Origin: Gyrodactylus bullatarudis
Taxonomy: Eukaryota; Platyhelminthes; Monogenea; Gyrodactylidea; Gyrodactylidae
DNA length: 25,656 nt
NCBI GenBank assembly: GCA_012064415.1
Contig: SSNU01000194.1
Location: 1 to 25,656 of the forward strand
Reading direction: 5' to 3'
The notes beneath the pieces were generated by a model. That model did no database searches. It worked only from the letters and a program-made list of their open reading frames with translations, and had not been told where the DNA came from. Position numbers and translations under genes: made by a program. This document shows positions 10,069-17,355 of the stretch, piece after piece; position 1 is the stretch's first letter; each line of letters opens with the position of its first letter.

Positions 10069-10377
10069 TATAAAATAAATTCTTTTCAAAAAACTTTGCC
10101 CTTTTAAATACCTTAAAATTGGAAGATAGCGTGAAGGACCTTAATGATGTTGAATTTTATCATTCGAGAAATTCACTAAATAAATTTATTCATGAAAGTT
10201 ATTCTTGAGCTTCGACATCATGTTGTAGAATGATGGAGTGAAAGGAAAAAAAAATTTCATTGGTTGATACTAATCTTGAATACTATTGGTCAGATGGGGG
10301 TGGACCGAAAGAGGTATAAATAACAATCTGGTTTGATGTGTAACAAATTCACGAGCCATCATGTGTGTAAATGACTG
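10069..10377. repeat. Right terminal inverted repeat (309 bp)
   Basis: Reverse complement of 6849-7157; ends GTGTAAATGACTG before the TA duplicate. Confidence 0.88.
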
Positions 10378-10379
10378 TA

Positions 10380-10495
10380 TATTTTCTTGTAATGGGATCG
10401 TAGTAAAAAGTGTTGTGTAGAAAGTTTTACTTTCATTGATGCTAAGCCCGAAGGCTTTTGAATCATTTGAAAGATTTTTTAGAGATGTGTTAAAG
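10380..10495 (-). pseudogene. LINE ORF2 segment (5' half of the split copy)
   Basis: The minus strand reads SLKNLSNDSKAFGLSINESK then FTTIPLQENI up to the TA. This is the region just after the RT catalytic motif (GLSIN..K). It continues as LVNEKK...DPKFTIRQSI at 6846, across the transposon. Its upstream end stops at 10495 where the SINE begins, so the RT palm is missing here. Confidence 0.7.
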
Positions 10496-10819
10496 CCAGT
10501 GTGTAGGTGGTGTCAATATCATGGGAGTGTTGAGTAATAGGAGACGAACGGGGGTTCTGACCTAGTGGTTAGAAGCGTTGCCTCACAACGTTGAAGACCT
10601 GGGTTCGAATCCTGGCTATGGTGTACTGACGAGTCCTAATAAGGACGAAACGCGTCTAAATCTTCCACCGTGAGTTGAATATTATTTAACTCTCTTATGG
10701 AATTGACACTTGCTTATCCGAAATTCTAACATCAAGGTGTGAGAAGAAAATCCCCCATCAAGTCCGAGTTCATATGGATATAGTAATAACCAGTGACCAC
10801 ACTTTGCTAGTAGGTTAAT
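10496..10819 (+). mobile_element. tRNA-derived SINE carrying a hammerhead ribozyme
   Basis: About 324 bp; boundaries come from comparison with copies at 19656-19955 (minus) and 20006-20183 (plus). It has an A-box-like TGACCTAGTGGTT (10558-10570) and a perfect B-box GGTTCGAATCC (10602-10612), an internal RNA polymerase III promoter of a tRNA-like head. The hammerhead follows immediately, then ~150 bases of unrelated tail ending GCTAGTAGGTTAA. There is no poly(A). Schistosome Sm-alpha elements combine a tRNA-like promoter with a hammerhead in the same way. It is not a functional tRNA gene: no proper cloverleaf is evident. Confidence 0.8.
10618..10671 (+). ncRNA. Hammerhead ribozyme of the SINE, apparently intact
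   Basis: Core CTGACGA (10626-10632), stem II GTCC/GGAC with loop TAATAA, GAAA (10647-10650), then ACGCGT as a minimal palindromic stem III and GTC, with cleavage after C10656. Stem I pairs TA/TA, an internal loop, then ATGGTG/CACCGT with one G-U. The tiny stem III suggests cleavage as a dimer, as reported for other short-stem-III hammerheads. Confidence 0.88.
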
Positions 10820-10876
10820 TGTATTAATAGAAAATTTTAAATAGATTTGAGCAAAGTAAGAAGATGCGAGATTGTT

Positions 10877-10927
10877 TCACAGATAAAGATCTCTTTTTCG
10901 GGCATACTCATCAGTGTGATACATGCC
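10877..10927 (-). ncRNA. Hammerhead ribozyme, left palindrome arm
   Basis: Mirror copy of the one at 11717-11767. The core CTGATGA, GTATGCCC and GAAA is intact, as is the GGCAT/ATGCC upstream-to-loop pairing. One base change replaces a T with A in stem III, weakening it (AAAGAG/CTTTAT). Confidence 0.75.
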
Positions 10928-11154
10928 ATATAAATACAGGTTTAACAAATTTGAAAGAGATGGCCTTATTAGAACAGATTTTAGTAGTTATACAATTGGC
11001 TCCTCCCTGTTACCAGGTCAGAGAAATTGATGTAAGCAATATTAATTTTAATTATTTGGAATTTGTACAATCTAAGTGATAATTATTATTGTAGTCAGCG
11101 TTTAATTGAAAGAAAATTTAGTTCTGTTAGCGAATCAGGATAATAAGAGTTTGA

Positions 11155-11337
11155 TCATTGTGTTGTCACGAAGAACTTGGTAATTCGTTGGTTCGTTTCT
11201 GTTTCTTTCCGTCTTCTTTTCATTGGAAGGGGTTGTGTTTCTGCTGGTTTTTTCTCCCTCGGTTTTGCTAGACTCCTTGGTTTCGCATGATTACTTTGGA
11301 CACATAGATTTGGCTTTTTCTGTTCAAAAATATTTAC
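11155..11337 (-). pseudogene. PLE C-terminus, minus copy
   Basis: Reads KKPNLCVQSNHAKPRS, a proline/lysine-rich linker, then MKRRRKETETNQRITKFFV and TTQ-stop. It keeps the post-endonuclease KPNLCVQ mark, a basic stretch that could be a nuclear localisation signal, and the PIP-like NQRITKFF. Everything upstream is missing. The stop is at 11155-11157. It reads through the palindrome spacer, so it probably preserves the older junction. Confidence 0.75.
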
Positions 11338-11489
11338 TATGTGTCCAAAGTAATCATGCGAAACCAAGGAGTCTAGCAAAACCGAGGGAGAAAAAACCAG
11401 CAGAAACACAACCCCTTCCAATGAAAAGAAGACGGAAAGAAACAGAAACGAACCAACGAATTACCAAGTTCTTCGTGACAACACAATGA
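11336..11489 (+). pseudogene. PLE C-terminus, plus copy
   Basis: Same tail as the minus copy, beginning at LCVQSNHAKP inside the right arm; the KPN before it is lost at the spacer. It ends NQRITKFFVTTQ, stop at 11487-11489. Upstream codons in this frame are antisense of the other arm and not real coding sequence. Confidence 0.75.
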
Positions 11490-11716
11490 TCAAACTCTTA
11501 TTATCCTGATTCGCTAACAGAACTAAATTTTCTTTCAATTAAACGCTGACTACAATAATAATTATCACTTAGATTGTACAAATTCCAAATAATTAAAATT
11601 AATATTGCTTACATCAATTTCTCTGACCTGGTAACAGGGAGGAGCCAATTGTATAACTACTAAAATTTGTTCTAATAAGGCCATCTCTTTCAAATTTGTT
11701 AAACCTGTATTTATAT

Positions 11717-11767
11717 GGCATGTATCACACTGATGAGTATGCCCGAAATAGAGATCTTTATCTGTGA
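11717..11767 (+). ncRNA. Hammerhead ribozyme, right palindrome arm
   Basis: Core CTGATGA (11730-11736), GTATGCCC (11737-11744) and GAAA (11745-11748). Stem III is ATAGAG/CTTTAT with loop AT and one G-U. Cleavage would fall after C11762. Stem I is TCACA/TGTGA. GGCAT at 11717-11721 pairs with ATGCC in the stem-II segment. A TATTTATAT stretch lies just upstream. Complete and probably active. Confidence 0.85.
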
Positions 11768-11799
11768 AACAATCTCGCATCTTCTTACTTTGCTCAAAT

Positions 11800-12895
11800 G
11801 TCCTATGTCATCGGTAGCTCAGCTCAAAACCAATCTCTAAGAACACTTGAATAGATTTAGTTGAAGGGATAAGGAAATATTTTTAGAGATTTTTTTCTAA
11901 TAAACACTTATATATATTCACTATTAAGCAGCAACATTAATATTTTTTAATATCTTGTGATGGAAATCTAAATCTGTCTATCTAAATTTTAGATAGATAT
12001 GGGTAGTATTAACGATGCATACAAGAGAGAATAGTCCAAAGCTTTCGCTAAAGATATTTTCTCAGAGACTAGTGGAGAATATAAGAGAATGCTCTTAAAA
12101 TTGATTTGAAATTAATCAGGATTTTCAAAATTACTCAACTTTTGAGATTTCTCAATTTTTCAAATCACATAATGATCTTAATTATTATTCATTCTATTCA
12201 GTAGCTTAACAATTTACTGAAGAAAGTTTTGCAACTCTTACAGAATTATTCTTTTTATTAATATAAGCATTTTTTTCATTCTGAATTTTCTTTTCTCTTT
12301 TATCATAAGTCTCGTATTTCTGCAGAAACATGATAGCGTTCTAAGTTGAATGGGTGATAAATTATTAAGATATCATAAGCTGCTTAATTTTTTGTTAGAA
12401 AAACTTGATTTAAAAATAAGTATAAAATAAAAAATATAAATATACAAAGGTTCTCTATGATGATATAAGAGTTTATAGTTCTCTGGATAGTTTGGCAATA
12501 AATAAATTCAGTTTAAAAATTGGTTTTGTAATTGAAAAAATAAATAATAGAAAATAATAAAAAATAGAATAATGAATAAGTCGTTCGTGAAATATCCTTA
12601 AAATCATTATGAAGTTAATGAAGATAAAGTAGGCTTTTGTATAATCTAAACCTAATTGACATGAAGATAGGAAATTACTACAAAAACTCGATATTTTTCT
12701 CCGGATTCAAATAATTTTTTGAATTCTAAATGATGAGCTAAAAAATTAGGCCACATTTTGGATTTCTAAAATGGACCAAATTTCCACTTTTTCAACTTTT
12801 GAACCCACAATTTTTATCGATTTCAATAATTCGAAGCAGTCAAGTACTGGTGTTTGGGATCAACATTAGACTAAGAATTCTCATTATGACAATAT
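11800..12895. other. Non-coding, nothing recognised
   Basis: AT-rich sequence with stop codons in all frames and no repeat or RNA feature that I can support. Confidence 0.5.
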
Positions 12896-12899
12896 ACAA

Positions 12900-13287
12900 T
12901 TGAAAATTGTAGTCAAAACTCAAAGATTGTTCAGTTTTATTCATAAGGATTTACTTGACCTTCAGGAAAAGACTCAATTTTTCATTCATTCATTCATTCT
13001 ATTGATTTACAAGATTCAGTGTGACTGTGGTGCTTCGTATATAGGGCGTACTATTAGGAAGTTGTTAACAAGATCGCATGATCACCTCAATAAAGATACA
13101 GCGGCGACCAGACATCTAAAACAAGAAAACCATGCTACTTCAATTTCTAATTTTTCCATCTTATACAAAAACCCAGGGGATGACAGCACAGATGTGTGGG
13201 CCAAATTTTTCATGAACAATGTATAAGCCTTATTTGTGTGTTCAAAAGCATTATTCATTTTATCTTCAACTACCTTGGCCTATGTGA
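12900..13287 (+). pseudogene. PLE GIY-YIG endonuclease fragment
   Basis: Plus-strand frame with TQRLFSFIHKDLL, then LLIYKIQCDCGASYIGRTIR, the GIY and YIG blocks with Cys-x-Cys between them. HLNKDTAATRHLKQENHA and SNFSILYKNPGDDS follow. A stop interrupts near 13223, and another frame gives KPYLCVQKHY ... QLPWPM-stop at 13285-13287. A TTCA microsatellite adds about eight residues before the GIY block relative to the related fragment at 23264-23475. RT is absent. In PLEs this endonuclease nicks the target to prime reverse transcription. Confidence 0.75.
12978..13000. repeat. TTCA microsatellite
   Basis: About four to five tandem ATTC/TTCA units inside the PLE coding fragment. They are absent from the related copy at 23264-23475 and so arose by expansion after insertion. 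Confidence 0.7.
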
Positions 13288-13439
13288 GCTTTTTCACCAT
13301 TTTCCCTTCACTGTTGCTATTTATTGGAGAGTTTTGGTGTTTTTTCAGCTTAAATTTATTCTAATTTTCTTCAATTTTTACTATTTTTTCATTATTTGTA
13401 AATTATTATTTTCATTCATCTTCAATTTTAATCATTATC

Positions 13440-13485
13440 AAAGAGACACTACTGATGAACCTTTGAAAAATGTACATTTTTGGGT
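13440..13485 (+). ncRNA. Hammerhead-like motif, degenerate (PLE terminal repeat)
   Basis: CTGATGA (13452-13458) and GAAA (13465-13468) flank only six bases (ACCTTT), two fewer than in the other copies. The palindromic stem III AAATGTACATTT shares ATGTACAT with the motif at 238-285, whose upstream PLE tail is also alike. CTTT can pair with AAAG upstream. Stem I is weak. Probably inactive. Confidence 0.5.
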
Positions 13486-13489
13486 TACT

Positions 13490-13528
13490 GACTTGGAGTC
13501 ATGCTGGAGTTAAGAACGAACGAAAGAT
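13490..13528 (-). repeat. Inverted PLE terminal-repeat stub
   Basis: This matches 25579-25615 in the same orientation (TTAAGAACGAACGAA core). There the sequence is the distal tail of a minus-strand pLTR after its hammerhead. Here only ~38 bases remain before plus-strand PLE coding sequence starts, so this is an inverted stub joined to the 5' truncation of the next element. Confidence 0.65.
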
Positions 13529-14592
13529 TTCGGCTTCGAAGCATTCTTGGACAGGACGTATAACATTAAAGCAAGTTCGCAAGAATCCCGCGACCGATTT
13601 AACACCGTGTCTAGAGATGCCTGGCAACAGTATAGAGGAATACTGAATTTCATTATCTTAACAAAAGTCATATCAAAGCTTTAAGTGACTTGAGAAAGAG
13701 CCCTGGTGTTATGTTATGTCATCTAGACAAAGGGACAGGTATTGCAGTTGTTAGCAAAAATGATTACAAACAAAAAGGCAAGATGCTTCTCTCGGATCAA
13801 TCTAGATTTCGACCAACGGAACCTAAAGCAGCATTAAGACGAATCAAATGTTTTGGAAAGGCCATCTCAAAAAAAGTTAAAAGCCTTCTACAGAATGGCT
13901 ACATTGATGAGATAACAGCTGATTCAATAAGACCAACATCAGATGACATTGGAAGATTATAGTATGCTTCCCAAAGTCCATAAAGATTTAACCAAAGGCG
14001 TGCAGTACAGACTGATTCTTGACATGTCAGCAACACCACAACACAAAATCGTCAAATGGTTGACGTAAATATTAACCCCATTGAGAAATTAATCGTGCAA
14101 ATTCTCTGTCAAGAACTCCTTGGAATTTGTGAACAAACTTAGATATGTCAATTTCAATGGTTTCGTTTGATGTCAGCTCCCTATTTACTAATGTCCCGCT
14201 GAAAAAAAGGATAAGTTTATTTGTGGAAAAATTAATACTTTTTCTTCCAGTTGCAGTATTCCTTTCGGACGTTGTTGCTGAATTAATAATGATGACTGTC
14301 CAGAACATAGATTTCAAATTCGCCGGAAATTACTACAAGCAAATAGATGGGGTTGCAATGGGCAGTCCAATTGGTCCTCTCTTGGCTGATATGCTTCTTG
14401 CATCCCTTGAATTTGGTGAGATGAGTAGCCTAATCAGTCATTCCCGTTTTTATGCACGCTATCTGGATGATACCTTTCTTGTCCTCGAACAAAGCTCTGA
14501 CCTTGAAGAAATTCTATCTAATATGAATATGATGCACCCTAACATTCAATTCACCAAAGAAGAAGAGAAAAATATATTCGTTAGGATCTAAA
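13529..14592 (+). pseudogene. PLE-1 reverse transcriptase, 5' part (degraded)
   Basis: 5'-truncated PLE. It begins FGFEAFLDRTYN, matching residue ~123 of the nearly intact PLE-2. Then come SQESRDRFN, LCHLDKGTGIAVV, a frameshift near 13962 before MLPKVHK, FDVSSLFTNVP (first catalytic D), DGVAMGSPIGPLLAD and ARYLDDTFLV (catalytic YLDD). The frame breaks at ~14590 where PLE-2 is inserted on the opposite strand. The rest of the protein resumes at 17354. In-frame stops occur (for example near 14066). The catalytic residues survive but the reading frame does not. Confidence 0.85.
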
Positions 14593-14625
14593 CTCATGAG
14601 GAAGGTTTAGAGAAAACAAGCGTAT

Positions 14626-14677
14626 ATTATAGTGATAAACGTTATATTTCGCCGGGTCTCTTCAGACTCTACCCCGG
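14626..14677 (-). ncRNA. Hammerhead ribozyme of PLE-2
   Basis: Minus strand: CTGAAGA (plus 14659-14665), GACCCGGC (14651-14658) and GAAA (14647-14650). Stem III is the bulged ATA-AAC/GTT-TAT hairpin; the cleavable C is opposite G14634. CCGGGGT (14671-14677) complements ACCCGG of the stem-II segment. Differs from 5276-5327 only at N7 of the core, an allowed position. Lies ~120 bases past the ORF stop. Confidence 0.83.
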
Positions 14678-14735
14678 TAATGTTTATATACTTTTACAAT
14701 GCAAATATTTTGAGGCCTTCCATTGGTCCATCTAT
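14678..14735 (-). promoter_or_regulatory. CCAAT and TATA-like elements before the PLE-2 hammerhead
   Basis: On the minus strand CCAAT (plus 14722-14726) is followed about 32 bases later by TATATAAAC (plus 14682-14690), right before the hammerhead. The order recurs at 5384-5327 and, less exactly, at 18548-18591. A promoter role is inference. A TATA box here would place the start ~30 bases on, inside the ribozyme. Confidence 0.4.
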
Positions 14736-14796
14736 TAATTTTGTTTCAGCTTTGAATTGGGGGGGGGGTCGGTAGGAACACTCTGATCATAATTAA

Positions 14797-17355
14797 CTAC
14801 TTTTGTCTCTTCACAAAGCGATCGATTGTTTGTTGCCCACTGTCTCTACGTCGTTTTCTTTTTGCTTTTTCACAACTTTTCTTTTCAATAATTACAGGTT
14901 GGGACATAATTGGATTATCAACTATCGTTGACTTCTCTTTGATTTCATTTGTATCCAAATCTGTAACTGTTTCTGGGGCACTGCTAGGAACTAGAACTGG
15001 TTGATTATCGGCTACAGCCGACTTCTCGTTATTTTCATTATGACTTTTAGTTTCCTTTTGTGTGGAAAATAGGCTAGGAGGTTCAATCGTAGTTTTGAGA
15101 ATTCTGCCTATTTTCTCAATTTGCTTACTCTTTATATGAACATCTCGGCCTTTGAAGCCCAATTTTCTCGCAAGCTCCTTTTGGACACACAAATCTGGCT
15201 TCAACTTGGTAATGAAGTGACCTTCTGCGGACCCAAGATTTGTCTGCCTCACTTTACAGGATTCACTCGGATTTACTTGGTAGAGGATCTTGAAGTTGGA
15301 AGCATCTACGCTGTGGCCTGTATCCTCTATATGATGTTGAACTGCGCTATTGTACTTTGGCCTCAGATGTTCCCTTACTCTTTCACCGAGTGTTCGCGTT
15401 GTCTGGCCAACATACGAGGATCCACATGTACAAGTGAATTGGTAGATTACTCCTTTTCTTTTTAACTTTGGAATTTTGTCTTTGTTCCGACCATTGAGAA
15501 GCTTGGATGTTTTCGAGATAAGTTTGAGCTTTCTACCAGGGAATGTTCGCTTGGTAATGTTGGCTAGTTTGTTGTTCACAATCGATCTGCTGGCATCTCC
15601 TTTGAAAGGAAGGACTAGTAATATTGGTTTATTGTCATCTTCTTCATCTTTAATTTTATCCTTCGGGTGAGAATATTTTTCAATGAAGCATTCTGGATAA
15701 CCGTCTTGTTTGAGTAGATTTTTCAATTTTGCTCTCTCTTCCTTAACATATTCGGTTGAAACGAGTCTATCAATATTCAGGAAAGCATTGCTTACAACAC
15801 TCTTCTTAGTTTCTTTTGGTGAAAAACTATGAAATGGCAAGAACTGGGTTGGAACACTCGCCTTTCTATATATTCTCGTCATTGCACTTGGACCATTCCT
15901 TGTGATTTCAAGATCAAGGAAACTAAGTTTGCCTTCATCTTCAATTTCATTTGTAAAACTGACATTTTGATGAATCGTGTTCAGGCTTTGACATATCTCG
16001 CTAGCATCTTTATCGGCATCTACCACTAGGAAGGTATCATCAAGGTATCTGATGTATAAACGGGAACTTTCAATCATTTGTCTCATTGGACATTGTTCTA
16101 GGGATGCCAAAAACATATCTGCCAGAAGTGGACCAATAGGACTTCCCATCGCTACACCATCGGTCTGCTTATAGTATAGGCCTCCAAATTTGAAATCAAT
16201 GTTCATAACTGTCATAAATATGAGTTCCTTCACTGTTACCGGCGGAATACTACATAGAGAAGGATAATTTGATAATTGATTCATTATAAAAGTTACCGTT
16301 TCTTTGACAGGCACGTTCGTGAAGAGTGAGGCTACATCAAATGAAATCATTCTCCCATCTTCGAAATTTGTCTCTCTGAGTTTACTAACGACTTCTCTGG
16401 AATTTGATACAGAGTGTTTACAAACTTGGTTTCTCAGAGGCATAAGTTTAGCGTTTAACCATTTTACAAGTAAATGCTGTGGACTGGCCGACATATCAAG
16501 TATTGGTCTGTACGCTAAGTCTGTTGAATTTTTGTGAACTTTAGGAAGCAGATAGAGACGACTAATTCCAGCATCACTTTTTCGCATTGAACTTGCTTCC
16601 TCTGTATCGATTAATCCCTTCTCTTCTAAAAACAATATTTTCTTACACACTGCTTTTGTAAAGCCTTTTATTCGTTTCTCCGCTTCATTGGCATCAACTG
16701 GACGGAATCTACTGCGGTCTGATAATAGAAGTTTTCCTTTTAAAAGATAATCTGCTTTTTCAACTAAGGCAATACCCGTTCCTTTATCGAGATGACATAA
16801 TAAAACTTTTGGATTTTCCCTCAGTCTTGTTAGGGCTTGATAATGACACTTGTTCAATTTTGGGGCGTCCGGATTTCTTTGCTTGAACTGAATCCATGCA
16901 TCCTTTACAACTGAATTGAACCTTTCTCTGTCCTGACTCGACGTCGCTGTCAATTTCTCCGTCAAGGTGATGAAACTTTCAAAACCAATATCTGTCTCGA
17001 CATCTTGTTTTGTTAAATTAGGCATGCAGAATTTTGGACCAAGGCTTAATACTTGCATAGTTGCTTTATCTAAAACTAAATCAGTAAAATTAAAAACATT
17101 CGATTCGAGATTGTCAGGAAATAAAGAATCAATATAAGAATCAACCACAGATTTTTCCTTTTCAAGCATCTTTTGGTCACCTTGCAATTTTGGAATTTGA
17201 TTTAGTTTGATGAGGAGCCGTTCTGAAACTTCTTTCGGTAGTAAGTCGATTTCCTCGAGTAGTTTTGACTTGCGGACTTCATCTTCTTCAACATCCTTTC
17301 GTAATTTGAAAAATATATCATCAAACTTTCTTGATGTCCTAGTCACCAAAGTCAA
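14797..17355 (-). CDS. PLE-2 polyprotein: reverse transcriptase + GIY-YIG endonuclease
   Basis: Open for 852 codons without interruption. Landmarks: LLCHLDKGTG (185-194), LYLLPKVHK (267-275), FDVASLFTNVP (339-349, first catalytic D), DGVAMGSPIGPLLAD (399-413), RYLDD (436-440), FLDLEITR (479-486). The GIY-YIG domain starts GVIYQFTCTCGSSYVGQT (635-652) with Cys-x-Cys and REHL. KPDLCVQKEL follows at ~719-728, then a low-complexity linker, the basic AKRKRRR (841-847) and the PIP-like QQTIDRFV (841-848 region, at the very end). The first codon is TTG and an in-frame TAA lies just upstream; the first ATG is residue 63. The true N-terminus is thus lost. The enzyme would copy its RNA at a nick made by its own endonuclease. 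Confidence 0.93.
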   Translation of the reverse strand: MTLVTRTSRKFDDIFFKLRKDVEEDEVRKSKLLEEIDLLPKEVSERLLIKLNQIPKLQGDQKMLEKEKSVVDSYIDSLFPDNLESNVFNFTDLVLDKATMQVLSLGPKFCMPNLTKQDVETDIGFESFITLTEKLTATSSQDRERFNSVVKDAWIQFKQRNPDAPKLNKCHYQALTRLRENPKVLLCHLDKGTGIALVEKADYLLKGKLLLSDRSRFRPVDANEAEKRIKGFTKAVCKKILFLEEKGLIDTEEASSMRKSDAGISRLYLLPKVHKNSTDLAYRPILDMSASPQHLLVKWLNAKLMPLRNQVCKHSVSNSREVVSKLRETNFEDGRMISFDVASLFTNVPVKETVTFIMNQLSNYPSLCSIPPVTVKELIFMTVMNIDFKFGGLYYKQTDGVAMGSPIGPLLADMFLASLEQCPMRQMIESSRLYIRYLDDTFLVVDADKDASEICQSLNTIHQNVSFTNEIEDEGKLSFLDLEITRNGPSAMTRIYRKASVPTQFLPFHSFSPKETKKSVVSNAFLNIDRLVSTEYVKEERAKLKNLLKQDGYPECFIEKYSHPKDKIKDEEDDNKPILLVLPFKGDASRSIVNNKLANITKRTFPGRKLKLISKTSKLLNGRNKDKIPKLKRKGVIYQFTCTCGSSYVGQTTRTLGERVREHLRPKYNSAVQHHIEDTGHSVDASNFKILYQVNPSESCKVRQTNLGSAEGHFITKLKPDLCVQKELARKLGFKGRDVHIKSKQIEKIGRILKTTIEPPSLFSTQKETKSHNENNEKSAVADNQPVLVPSSAPETVTDLDTNEIKEKSTIVDNPIMSQPVIIEKKSCEKAKRKRRRDSGQQTIDRFVKRQK

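Larger units (their letters stand above)
6849..10377 (-). mobile_element. Tigger/Jerky-like (pogo-group) DNA transposon, 3.5 kb, TA target duplication
   Basis: The element starts CAGTCATTTACAC and ends GTGTAAATGACTG. It is flanked by TA at 6847-6848 and 10378-10379. CAG-type ends and a TA duplication fit the pogo/Tigger group of Tc1/mariner transposons. Terminal inverted repeats are 309 bp and nearly identical, arguing for a fairly young insertion. The transposase is on the minus strand with DDE_1 motifs. The target was an older LINE, whose reading frame continues across both ends. The right part (9886-10013) carries a second, inverted transposase remnant, so the element is composite. Confidence 0.88.
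10845..11799. repeat. Long palindrome: two PLE tails joined head to head
   Basis: Arms 10845-11307 and 11337-11799 (463 bp each) are almost perfect reverse complements around a 29-base spacer; I noticed only a few differences, for example at 10893/11751. Each arm contains a PLE C-terminus, its 3' UTR and a hammerhead, oriented outward from the centre. The spacer extends the minus-strand coding frame (KKPNL before CVQSNH), so the minus copy is slightly longer at its 5' end. Nearly identical arms mean a recent event or arm-to-arm gene conversion. Confidence 0.9.
14592..17355 (-). mobile_element. PLE-2, nearly intact minus-strand Penelope-like element
   Basis: From the 5' edge near 17355 through one long ORF, a short 3' UTR with a run of C on its strand, a CCAAT/TATA-like segment, a complete hammerhead and a tail ending near 14592. 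PLE-1 coding sequence stops at the right-hand side of one edge and resumes at the other, proving insertion into PLE-1. The 5' edge lies inside the coding region, so this copy is slightly 5'-truncated. Its 3' tail matches 5225-5309. Confidence 0.85.

Noticed and set aside
10558..10618. tRNA gene
   Set aside because: The A- and B-boxes are good, but no proper acceptor stem or cloverleaf is visible, and the sequence recurs as part of a 324-bp SINE.
10864..11079. Open frame of 71 codons, repeated exactly on the other strand at 11565-11780
   Set aside because: It is the antisense of the PLE 3' UTR and hammerhead; the duplicate exists because the region is a palindrome. No protein-family features.
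15121..16537. Several plus-strand frames of 64-114 codons
   Set aside because: Antisense shadows of the PLE-2 coding region.
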